In this document: positions 1 to 9,382 of the stretch, piece after piece
Numbering within the stretch: the stretch's first letter is position 1
Layout of the letters: the number at the start of each line of letters is the position of its first letter
Translations under genes and position numbers: made by a program
Notes under the pieces: generated by a model
The model's input: only the letters and a program-made list of their open reading frames with translations
What the model was told of the DNA's origin: nothing
Databases searched by the model: none
Source: Salpingoeca rosetta
Lineage: Eukaryota > Opisthokonta > Choanoflagellata > Craspedida > Salpingoecidae
Length of the DNA: 17,500 bases
NCBI RefSeq assembly: GCF_000188695.1
Contig: NW_004754919.1
Coordinates: 849,588-867,087 of the forward strand
Direction: 5' to 3'

Positions 1-143
1 CACACACAAGACGCACAACGAGAGAAGAAGGAGAGGGAAGAACAAGCAAGCAAGCGAAGTGTGCAGAAGCGCAGACCACCACACCCCCTCACTGTCGCTG
101 TCGCTGCTGTTGAACACGATACGCACCACCGCCTGTGCAAGCC
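1..143 (+). other. 5' flank / leader of the beta-hydroxylase-like gene
   Basis: This short stretch precedes the first ATG at 144. It opens with a CA run, then an A/G-rich stretch with repeated AAGC units (about 22-60), then C-rich sequence up to the start codon. The reading frame is open from 135 (GTG), but the first ATG in frame is at 144. I see no TATA box or other promoter motif I would defend, and the transcription start may lie outside the window. Confidence 0.4.
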
Positions 144-685
144 ATGAGTGAGCTGTCATTGGGATCGTTGCGGGTGCCGCTGTCACTGGACCTGCCGCCA
201 GTGGAGGTGCCAGATGCGGTGAGGACTGGCCTCAAGTGGGCGGGCATCGTGGTTGGTGCTGGCGCATGCACCGTCATGGCCTACCACACTGTTGCCGCCA
301 TCGTCTGCCGCCCCGCTCCCTGGTTCTCCTTCATCTCCTACGGAAAGGTGTGTTTGGTGTGTGTGTGTGTGTGTGTGTGTTTGTGTCTGTGTCTGTGTGT
401 GTGTGTGTGTGTGTCTGTGTCTGTGTGTGTGTATGTGTGTGCGTGCGTGCGTATCTGTGTGTGTGTGTGTGTGTGTCTCTGTGTGTGTCTGTGTGTGTGT
501 GTCTGTATGTGTGTGCGTGAGTGTAAGAGAGAGAGAGTGTGTGTATGTCCGTGTGTCTACATTCGCCTGGGCCTGTGTGTGTGTCTACATTTGCCTGTGC
601 CTGTGTGTGTGTGTCTGTCTCTGTGTGTGTTTGTCTCTGTGTGTGTCTGTCTCTGTGTGTGTGTGTGTGTCTACATTTGCCTGTG

Positions 686-718
<33 letters not shown>

Positions 719-1535
719 CCACGCACCTGTTTCTAAACCCCCTGCAACCCTTGTCGTTCTGCCAACCCACATCACCGACCCACAGACCAAGATGACGACG
801 CCGTATTCGTTTGAGGACCCGCGCTTCTACCCGCGCGCCCAGCTGCCGTGGCTCGGGCAGCTCGAGCAGCACTGGGAGGAGATCCGCGACGAGCTGCAGG
901 CCTTCCTGCGCACCATGCCCGTCCCCTTTGTGCCCTACTTCCGCCCAGACCTCGTCAACAAGGCCGGCGCGTGGAAGACGCTCGGCCTCAAGGCGTGGGG
1001 GCTCGAGGATCGCGCCATCATGCAGCACTTCCCAAAGACGTGCAAGGTTCTGCGAGACCTCCCCGTGCCCGTTGTCGGCGTGTCGTTCAACCACCTCGAG
1101 GCGCGCGGCGTGGTGAAGGCGCACCAGGGCAACACCAACGCCATCGCCCGCGTGCACCTGGGCCTAAAGGTGCCCAAGAACAAGACGGAGGACTGCTACT
1201 TCAAGGTGTCGAGTGATATCCGCCCCTGGCGCGAGGGGCAGGCCTTTGGGTTCTGCGACGCGCACTGGCACACGGCGTTCAACGGCGCTGACGAGAGCAG
1301 GTACATCCTCCTCTTCGACGCCATCCACCCGGAGTACACGCACATGACCACGTACATCTGCGCGCGTGTTGTTGCGGACCTGGCACTGCAGTACTTTACC
1401 GGCCGCATTCGCCTGATCCAGTGGCTCACCAAGGTTGCGCCCACCCCGACACGTCTTGTCCTCTACAACACCTTTGTTCCCGTCTTCCACGTCCTTCTCC
1501 TGATCAACCCAGACTTTCTATCCTTCTTCTCGTAG
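144..1535 (+). CDS. Aspartyl/asparaginyl beta-hydroxylase-like membrane protein (2 exons, 317 aa)
   Basis: Exons are 144-347 and 786-1535. The intron 348-785 (donor AAG|GTGTGT, acceptor CACAG|ACC) is phase 0. The predicted 317-aa protein has one hydrophobic segment at about residues 31-55 and a C-terminal domain that looks like the AspH 2-oxoglutarate/Fe(II) dioxygenase fold. Supporting motifs are KAHQGNTNAIARVHLGLKVP (179-198), then WREGQAFGFCDAHWHTAFN (217-235), then SRYILLFDAIHPEYT (239-253). By family knowledge, His230 and His249 would be the two iron-binding histidines and Arg240 would help bind 2-oxoglutarate. AspH enzymes hydroxylate Asp/Asn in EGF-like domains in the ER; that role here is inferred. 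The protein lacks the long TPR/linker region of animal ASPH and resembles the short AspH-domain forms. Two hydrophobic stretches near the C terminus (about 290-310) could be a second membrane contact. ATG 144 is the first in-frame ATG. The intron has no in-frame stop, so an unspliced reading would be 464 aa with a Cys/Val-rich insert. Confidence 0.85.
348..785 (+). repeat. Intron of the hydroxylase gene, mostly interrupted (GT)n
   Basis: About 370 of the 438 bases (348-716) are GT-rich microsatellite broken by CT, CG and AT variants, starting directly at the donor. Three diverged copies of a unit beginning GTCTACATTTGCCTGTGCC start at 555, 583 and 669, so part of the tract grew by larger-unit duplication. 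The last 70 bases are ordinary C/T-rich acceptor sequence. The length is a multiple of three and the sequence has no stop in the coding frame. Confidence 0.85.
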
Positions 1536-1540
1536 TGTGA

Positions 1541-1690
1541 TTGCGTGTGTGTGTGTGTGTGGGTGTTATGTGTGTGTGTGTGTGCGTGTACATGTGTCTG
1601 TCTGTCTGTTTATGTCTGCGTGTGTGTGTGTGTGTGCGTGTGTTTTGTGTGTGTGTGTGTGTGTGTGTGCGTGTGTGCGTTAGTGTGCGT
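1541..1690 (+). repeat. (GT)n microsatellite just downstream of the hydroxylase stop
   Basis: Interrupted GT repeat starting about 5 bases after the TAG stop, with CG, CT and TT interruptions. It would lie in the 3' UTR or directly downstream of it, in GU sense for the hydroxylase transcript. Confidence 0.85.
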
Positions 1691-2066
1691 CAATCTTTTG
1701 CTCTTTGGAGACGCGCAGCCCCCTTCCCCACCCACAGCCGTGCTTGTTTCGGCAGCTTGCTTGCTCGCTTGCTTCTTGTAGCCATTTGTCGGTTCTCTTT
1801 GTCACATTGATCGCCTTGACGCTGCGTCGTTTGCGCCTGCTGCTGTAGCCTTCAGCTTTTCTCCACCACCTCCACTTCCTTGGCTCCTCTTGCTTCACAT
1901 CCACCATCATCAACAACGCTCGTTCGCTTGTGAGCGTCGCCTGTGTCCCGCCATCACCGCTTAAACGACTTGGAAGCTCCCGCAGATAGAGACACACAAA
2001 CACAGCAGCACGCACGTGTATTAGCATAGATATCGACACTGCGTGTGTGTGTGAGGAGGGGGAGTG

Positions 2067-2090
2067 GACACACACACGTACACACACACA

Positions 2091-2140
<50 letters not shown>
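2067..2140 (-). repeat. (CA)n microsatellite, GT in the sense of the minus-strand gene
   Basis: CA repeat with two CGTA interruptions near its start and a long pure stretch at about 2095-2140. A short GTGTGTGTG run and a G-rich spacer (2042-2066) precede it. It lies about 370-450 bases downstream of the minus-strand glycosyltransferase stop, so it reads as GU in that transcript direction. Confidence 0.85.
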
Positions 2141-2142
<2 letters not shown>

Positions 2143-2410
2143 ACGAACACGAAACCTCCTCGTGGAAACACAACAAGGAGGCGGGGGAACATGACGAATT
2201 ATTAAGGTGCAGTTGACAGAAGCTAGTGAGAAAACCGACAGGACAAAGACAGTAGCAGGCTGAGAGGACATGCGCGCAGAGACAACGAAGGAAGAAGACA
2301 AAGTAAAGCAAGAGGAGCAGGAGAAAGAATCATCATTGACTCAAGTGGGATAAGTTAAAGCGAGAAGCACCCAAGAAATGAGCGTGGTGGATGTACGCTT
2401 CATGCACAGG

Positions 2411-2484
2411 CACGTACATACACAGCACTCACGTACATACACACATGCACGTACATACACAGCACTCACGTACATACACACATG
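2411..2484. repeat. Perfect 37-bp tandem duplication
   Basis: Two identical 37-bp units run at 2411-2447 and 2448-2484, followed by a decayed partial copy to about 2513. Each unit contains CACGTACATACAC and the core CACTCACGTACATACA. It begins about 30 bases beyond the glycosyltransferase stop codon, so it probably lies in that gene's 3' UTR. Confidence 0.9.
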
Positions 2485-2513
2485 TATGGACATCCGCAAC
2501 ACTCACGTACACG

Positions 2514-4285
2514 TCAGTGCTGCTGCGTGTCCGCTATTGCGCGAATGATGTTGTAGAATGCATCGCCAGGCTGTGGGGCCGGCAAGTGGTAGGTGACGTT
2601 GTGTGCGAGGTGCGCAAGACGCACGCGCTTCGCCACCCGCTCGCGTCGCGAAACGTGCCCAAGAATGTCGAGAACACGTGCAGCGTCCTTCTCCGGCACG
2701 CGCACGGACGCGGCGTCCAGTTCCGCCGCAAGGTGCGGAAAGGGCCACGTGTACCCGTCAGACACAATCACGGGGATGCAGCCCACGAGGACAGCCTCGA
2801 ATATGCGCCGCGTGCCAGCTGTGAGGCCACGCGGGCACAGGCAGAACTCCGACGTGGCCATCTCCGCAAGCGTGTCGCGCACAACCTGACGCACCAGCAG
2901 TGAGTGGGAGGAGCGGGGATTCTTGTCCTGCATCATCTTCACCTGCGCATCGTGAATCACGCAGTGCGGGTGGCCCTCCACCGCCTTCTTCAGCACCGTT
3001 CGCACGCGGTTGTTGGACAGCGTCCCTGCGAAGAAGAGAAACGTGTCTCGGGCACGCGCTGACGTCTGCGGTGCACGCACACCATTTCCCATGCGATTGC
3101 TGTTCGTGCTGCTACGGGTGTTGCTGCTGCTGGTGCTACTGGTGTTGGGGTTGGAGTGTTGAGCGCTCCGTGCTTGCCCCTTCCTGCTGATCACTCGCGG
3201 GTTGCTCATGGCCCACGTGGTGCTGTACTGCTGTTGTTGCTGCTGCTGCTCTTGTTGCCCTTGTTCATACGTTTGCTGCTGTTGTTGTTGTTGTTGTTTT
3301 TGTTGTTGTTGTTGCTGTTGTTGCAGGGTGACGTTTTCTGCCAGCGCGGCCACGGCCGCCGGCACATATGGCGGGATCTTGATGTCGCGACCGCGGATGA
3401 ATCGGAGGACGCCCGGCCGCGGGTCGTCGTCCTCAACAGCGAGGAAGCGCACGCGGCTGTTGGCGCGCAGGAGGCGCAGCAGCGTGGGGCCCAGCAGCCG
3501 CTCAAGTGGCCGCTGCGACGACCACACCAGGATATGGTCGCTCCCGCGAGACCGCTGAAACCACGGGCTCGATGCCAGCTCAGACAGCAGCGCGTCCTGC
3601 AGCCGCGGCAGCAGGTCGCCCTCGTACATGCCAATGCGCCCATAGAACCTGAGGGTGTGTGTGGGGGGGGGGAGGGTTAGGTGGTGGTGGTGAAGATGGT
3701 GGTGGTGGTGAGTGTGCTGGGGGACAAGCGGGGAGGGGGACAGAGCGATGGCATTCTTAACACAAACAAACACGCACGCAGACACACACAGACGCACGCA
3801 CGCAGACACACACTGCCCGTGACGTACGGGAGGAGAAAATGGGTGGCATTTGCCGGATCCGTGGTGAAGAGAGGGCTGTGTGCGGCATGCAGCAAGTTCT
3901 CATGAAACACGTGCTCGGGGATGTACTGGTTGTGCTGGTTCCATTCGTTGTACACCCACCCTCGGTTGCGGTCCAAGATCTCCGCATTGATGGCGGCAAG
4001 CTTCGACGTGTTGCGAAGCGGGTACACGAAGAACCGCACGCCACCGTGCATGGACGGTGCCGCTACAGCAGGCCCTCCCCTGCTCCTTGTCGACGCTGGC
4101 CATCCAGCGTCCGACTCCACAGCCGCTGCCGCCACCGCCACCGCCACAGCATCATCAACATCGCCGTGCCCTTGCTCTTGCGCCCTCGCGCTGCCACTGG
4201 CAACCAGCAACCCACACCCTACCACACCCACCACAACAGCCCACAACAAGCGACCGTTGCTGGTGTTCGTGTTGTTGTTTTTCAT
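2514..4285 (-). CDS. Exostosin-family (GT47-like) type II membrane glycosyltransferase (2 exons, 530 aa)
   Basis: On the minus strand the exons are 4285-3828 and 3648-2514. The intron 3827-3649 has donor CC|GTACGT and acceptor CTCAG|GTTC, phase 2, and rejoins as THFLLP-FYGRIGMYE, the usual exostosin context. The predicted protein has a membrane anchor at about 13-33, a low-complexity stem, an exostosin N-terminal start VRFFVYPL (83-90), and the C-terminal signature FCLCPRG (421-427) followed by RRIFEAVLVGCIPVIVSDGY (433-452). By family knowledge this class adds sugars to polysaccharides or proteoglycans from nucleotide sugars in the Golgi; donor and acceptor are unknown. Residues 262-353 are a Q/N/S/T-rich insert between the two conserved halves. 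ATG 4285 has a better -3 base (G) than an upstream in-frame ATG at 4315, which would add 10 residues. The gene is head-to-head with the receptor kinase gene. Confidence 0.85.
3225..3325 (-). repeat. CAG/CAA trinucleotide repeat coding polyglutamine
   Basis: Mixed CAG and CAA codons on the minus strand encode two Gln runs broken by Lys, Tyr, Glu and Gly (about residues 262-295 of the glycosyltransferase). The codon mixture, rather than one pure triplet, suggests long-standing polyQ. The frame is open throughout, with no needed splice site, so I treat it as exon. Confidence 0.8.
3649..3827 (-). other. Glycosyltransferase intron with GT-rich 5' end and CA/CCA-rich 3' end
   Basis: Read on the minus strand, this 179-bp intron opens GTACGTCACGGGCAGTGTGT, continues in GTGCGT/GTCTGT repeats, and ends in CACCACC repeats, a C run, ACACACA and CTCAG. 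Unspliced, the reading frame would start a Cys-rich then His/Pro-rich peptide, which the family does not show. Confidence 0.75.
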
Positions 4286-4472
4286 CGCTGGTTGCTGAAA
4301 AGTGGTTGAAACCATTCACCAATCCTCCACAACCACCACAAGAAAGCGCCACCCAACAACAACAAACGCCTGTCACTCTCCTCCTCTAGCACACACCCCT
4401 GTCCTCCTCACACCCTTCCTCCTTGTCTCCTTGTCCTGCTTGCTTTGCTTGTCCGTCTGTCATTCTGGGGGC
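4286..4472. promoter_or_regulatory. Divergent intergenic region, probable shared promoter
   Basis: Only 187 bp separate the two start codons (157 bp if the glycosyltransferase starts at 4315). The plus-strand side of the spacer is CT-rich from about 4376 to 4465, and the left part is rich in CCACAAC/CAACAAC. A TCATTCT stretch just before the receptor ATG matches a loose initiator pattern, but I give it little weight. Both 5' UTRs and any core promoters must fit here or overlap the neighbour's coding exon. Confidence 0.6.
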
Positions 4473-7400
4473 ATGCGAGGGCTGCTGGCGATTGCGCTGG
4501 TGCTGGCGATAGCATCTGCGCTTGGCTGTGCCCATGCGCAAGCCTCACGCACGCTTGGCAGCGTTGCGTCAATGACACAACCACCAAAACGCCTCGCCTC
4601 CGCCGAAGAAGAAGAAGCTGAAGCGTTGTGCTCACCCGATTCTTCTGCGGACAGCGACGCGATCGCATCATCTGCTGCATCAATCTTGCACGTTGGCTGT
4701 TCTGCGCACAGCACGCTGTGCCGGGAGGCCAAGGCTGAGCTGCAACAACTGCTGCAACTCGTTCACCGTGCACCCCACGTTCACAACACGACTGGTACTG
4801 ACGTCGACGACAAGAGCGGCAACAGGACAGGCGACGGGGCGTCTGACCCACCCCAACCGCAAGCAACTGCCACCGCGCTGCAACGTGCACTCACCTTCTT
4901 CTGTGACAGCGGCAGTGGAGGAGTTGACTCAGATCGGCTTCATCCTGTGAAAACACAGCCAGCGCACCAAGGAACGCCGCTTGCTGCGGACGTGCCAACG
5001 CTAAGAACGCCAAGCAACGGTGACTTCTTCGGTGAATCCGCAGCAGATCCTCCGCTGTCACGGCCACCACCTGGCGTCCAGAAACACCAGCGATCAGCTG
5101 CTCCGCGTGGACGGTTGCAGTCCAGGACCCGCCGGAACGAAGAGGATGTGGACCACGCCGTGTGCACGTTGTCCAGCCTGCTTGCTCTCAACTGCAGCTC
5201 GCCTCCCACCGCTGTTCCCACGAGTACGTTGGAAGTTATTGTGGATGCTGTTGAGGAGCTGGGCGCCCTCATAACACAGCCTGACCCCGACTTCGACAGG
5301 GCTGTCGCCGCAGAGTATGTACTACAACAGACGGACACTTGGAAGCCACGAACTCTCGTTGTAAGCGGGCTGGTGTACTTGGAGGATTTGGTGTGGCTGC
5401 TCGACAGCGGCACTTGGGGCAATGCGGTCAACTTCAGGCTGACTGGTCTCAACACGCCCACGCTATGTCTCAACATCTTCAACCCCTTGCGGAATGTTCG
5501 TAACATTCGCATCTCGGATGGCCATGTAATTCACCTCGCCCAAACGTGCAGCGATGTTGAACCAACGTTCCGACCGGGAGTGTTTCTGCAAGAACTGCGC
5601 CTGCAGCGCATGAACATTCGCAACATCGCAGATAACACGTTTCGTAACATGCACATCGTCCACACATTTGATTTTCGAGACAACCAGTTAACGGCCGTCA
5701 CAAACAGCACTCTGTTTGGGCTGAATCATCTAGTCCTTCTGCAGCTGCGCGACAACCACATCAGCGCGATTGAAGATGGTGCATTTGCTGGAAAGACACG
5801 GCTTACAACTCTGAACTTGATCGAGAACGATCTTACGCAACTGTCGGAGCGTGTGCTATCGCCACTTACGACGCTGCGAATCTTGCATCTGAATACCAAC
5901 CCCCTCAACGCACTTGCAGAGAAAACATTTGCGTCCCAAAGGAGCCTGCGTTCGCTGTTCATGAACAACTGCAATCTACAAAGATTGCCACCCAGTGTGT
6001 TTCAGAACACAACTGCGCTTGCTGACATCCGCATCAGCAACAACAAGCTGACCCACCTCCCAGAGGGCATATTCTCCAACTCGTACCAGTTGAAACGGTT
6101 TGATTTCGATAACAATGCCCTGCGTCGGGTTGATCGCCTCTGGACTGGAACACGCCATCAGTTGTTCCGTATCCAGCTGACCCACAACCGCCTGACGCTC
6201 ATCCATCCATCCATTATTCCATCTGCCCCGAATTTGATCATTTTCCTCGTTGGGCACAACGTCCTGACTTCAACTGTTTTGTCTTCGCTGCATGACCATG
6301 CGCAGCTGGCTATTGTGGATGCCAGCTTCAACAGTATCTTGTCCATTCCGGACGATGCGCTGCGCAATATGACGCGACTACGGCAGCTATCCCTAACTGA
6401 CAATCTTCTCACAAAGTTCCCAGCAAGGAAACTTCCGTCCCTCCTCTCCCTGCGCCTGAGCAACAACCCCCTCAGGGTTCAGCCAGATGTATCTCTTTAT
6501 TCTCAACTTGACGAACTGGACTGGACCAACCACCGCATTCCACACCTGGACGCCACGCCCTTCCTCCAACTGCCTCGTTTGCACCGGCTGGAAATTGCAG
6601 CCGCCAAAGATGCGCCCCCGGCCACTTTGAGCCTGAGCAGCATCAGCAACCTTCAGGACTTGAATCGACTGAGTGCTGTGGACGTGCGAAATATCGATGC
6701 TGGCCCATTGTTCAGCATACTTAAAGGCAGGGTTGGATTTGCGCTGCGGGAGCTGTCCCTTGGCTGGAGCGGCATGGACGAGACCACCTTGTCTTTGACT
6801 GACATCTGTTTCTTTCTCTCGGACACCGTCACCCGCTTTGAGTTGTTTGACACCGGTTTCACGCACGTGCGCCTGTGCGATGGCGTCGCCTACGACGCCG
6901 TCTTCCTCCAAGACAACCTGCACCTGCAGAGCGTGAGCAGTGTCGGCGGTGTGCAGCAGCTCAACGTGTCCGGGTGTCCACGTCTGCAGCAGCTGCAGGT
7001 GCCGTCAGCAGAGGTGCTGGACATCAGTGGCACACGGGTGCCGCTGTTCCGTGGACTGTGCACGTCGCTGGGAACACGCACGGTTGTTGCACGCAACTGG
7101 CATACCCGAGATTTAAGCGACGAAGCGCGCTTGCAACAACTGCTGTCGCAGTGTTTGTTAACCAGTCGTGTGGATGTGCTGGACCTGAGCGACAATGCAC
7201 AGCTTGACCAGCCAGGTGTGGTTGAGGATGTGGTTTCGAGCGTTGTGGTGCTGGGAGGAGACGGACAACAGATAAATGATGACTTTGCCCGCTTGGTTGG
7301 CCGAACATCGGTTGGCTTGCTGCAACTCGCGAATGCACCCATCACTTGCCAACTTCAGTTCCTTGACCTTCGCATTCGGCAATCAGGGCAAATTCGGCAC

Positions 7401-9256
7401 ATTCGCTTCCAAGAGCTGGGCTACTTCTACATGTGCCAGTGCTCGCAAGGGTATGAGCATCGCGGTGGACGCTGCCGTGTGATCGAGCGTGACAACACAG
7501 CAGCGGTGCTGGGCACGCTGGCAGGCGTAATTGCGCTTCAAGTGATTTTGCTCGTCATTTACCGGACATACAAGCGGCAGCGACGCCTGCAGACGGACAA
7601 CGCGCTGAAGGAGAAACTGCTGGTGGAGCGAGACGCGGAGGTGATGGCGCTGAAGAAGGGGTGGGAGATCGAGTACGGCGAGCTGGAGATGCGGCGCCAC
7701 ATCTGCACGGGCGCGTTTGGCGACGTGTGGGAGGGGCGCTGGGACACGGTGAGGGTGGCGGTCAAGGTGATGAAGCAAGAGGTGCTGCTGTTTGACGAGA
7801 CGACGATGCAGGAGTTTGAAAAGGAGGTGGAATTCCTGCAGCGGACACGGCACCCGCACCTGGTTCGCTTTTTTGGTGCTGGCAAGGACCCCAGCAACTC
7901 GCCCTTCCTGGTGCTGGAGTTTGTCGCCCTCGGATCGCTGACCGACCTGCTTGAAAGGGACTTGGACGAGTGGCTGGACCAGCGCCGTCAGCAACAGCAG
8001 CAGCAGCAGATGCAGCATGGCGGTGGCGTAGGCGGACTGCAAGATGACGATGCTGGCGGAGGCTGGGTCGATGTGCACCGGGTAGATGACGACGTTGCCG
8101 TGCATGCGGATGGTGCTTTGACGGCGTGGGACCTGAAGCAGCGGCTGGCAGGCGACATTGCCTGCGGCATGGCGTTTATCCACTCCCTCTACCAAGTCCA
8201 CAGGTGTGTGAGAATGTGCGTGCGTGCTTGCGTGCGTGCGTGCGTGTATGCGTCTTTGTGTGTTTGTGTTTGCGTGTATGTGTATGTGTGTATGTGTGTG
8301 AATGTATGTACGTGAGTGTGCATGTATGTACGTGAGTGTGCATGTATGTACGTGAATGTGTATGTACGCGTGCGTGCGTGCGTGTATGTGTGCACGTCCA
8401 AACTTTGTGCTCACAACCTGTGGTTCTTGAGTCTCCCACAAGTGAAATACTCTTGCTCTTGTTCACTCGTGACATCATCCTTTCATTTCAACTCACGACT
8501 GATCGCTATCAACTCCTCTCCTTCCCTCCTCGTTTACAATGACACTTCCTTGCATGCGCCTTTTGAATGTTCCCTCCTATGCCCCCCCCCCTTATTTCCA
8601 CGTGCAGAGACTTGAAGAGCGGCAACGTGCTGGTGTCGAGCGCGCTGCGTGGAAAGATTACGGACTTCGGGTCCATCCGCCAACGCCTGAAGCGCCACGA
8701 CAGGCACGGAGGCAGCCAGCGGAGCTCCAAGGGCAAGTCTGGTCGCAGCACGAAGCGCCAGCAGTCCCTGTGGAGGAAGAAGAAGAAGAAGCAGCGTCCA
8801 ATGCCTGCAGGCACCCTGCTCCGCTCCAACACCAACACCAACGACTTTGACAACCATGACGACTACGACGATGATGGTGCGGATGATGTGGCCGGCAGCG
8901 ATCGCGGCGACACGAGCGAGACGCGGTGGCCGACGGATCGCGAGGGACACGAGCTCCGGTACTCGTGGGCCGTTGGCTCAAAGACGATGCACCTGAGCAT
9001 GACGGCTGGCGTGGGCACGCCCATGTACATGGCACCTGAGGCCCTGTATGGGCGCGAATATGGGCAGAAGGCGGACGTGTTCAGCTTTGGCGTTGTGCTG
9101 TGGGAGATTGTGACGCAGCAGCAGCCGGACATTATTGCCCAAGAGTACGGCGACACCTTTGACGGTCCTTTGTTCCCCACCATCAAGCAGCTGCTCGAGG
9201 ATGGCAAGCGCCTTCGCTTCCCAGGTGTGTGGTTGGGGGGTGTGTTGGTTTGGGTG

Positions 9257-9314
<58 letters not shown>

Positions 9315-9345
9315 GTGTGTGTGCGTGTGTGTGTGTGTGTGCGTG

Positions 9346-9382
<37 letters not shown>

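Larger units (their letters stand above)
1536..2513. other. Convergent intergenic region (3' flanks of two genes)
   Basis: This 978-bp stretch separates the stop codons of the hydroxylase (plus strand) and the glycosyltransferase (minus strand). It holds a GT tract (1541-1690), a C/T-rich and then mixed stretch (1690-2040), a CA tract (about 2067-2140), an A/G-rich stretch (2160-2390) and a 37-bp tandem duplication (2411-2484). The reading frames across it translate mostly to Cys/Val or Thr/His repeats, so I call no gene. I found no convincing poly(A) signal by eye. Confidence 0.6.

Noticed and set aside
331..726. Open frames translating to long Thr/His or Cys/Val repeats (also near 1541-1810, 8189-8478, 9183-9581, 11365-12100, 13193-13655)
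   Set aside because: GT and CA repeats have no stop codons in any frame, so long open frames are expected. They show no domain, and they coincide with introns and flanks of real genes.
585..1157. A 190-codon minus-strand open frame opposite the hydroxylase
   Set aside because: It is antisense to the conserved AspH-like domain and runs into repeat sequence. No family resemblance was seen.
1690..2040. Possible RNA gene or small ORF between the two convergent genes
   Set aside because: I saw no tRNA-like cloverleaf, no conserved motif and no compact coding frame. The sequence is C/T-rich and then mixed, with nothing I can support.
2411..2484. Possible CRISPR-like array from the 37-bp repeat
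   Set aside because: There are only two directly abutting copies with no spacers, in eukaryotic 3' flank sequence. It is a tandem duplication.
4302..4472. N-terminal extension of the receptor kinase upstream of 4473
   Set aside because: The frame is open to 4302 but starts with GTG. The first ATG is 4473, and it begins a clear signal peptide that an extension would bury.
7383..8441. A 352-codon minus-strand open frame opposite the receptor kinase
   Set aside because: It lies antisense to conserved kinase exon sequence, and its first quarter is CA-repeat translation. The Leu/His/Arg-rich remainder has no recognisable domain and is a shadow of a GC-rich exon.
8656..8980. Treating the kinase activation-loop insert as a hidden intron
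   Set aside because: The stretch is GC-rich and open in frame, lacks GT/CA tracts, and shows no obvious in-phase donor-acceptor pair that would restore a normal-length loop. RNA evidence would be needed to overturn this.
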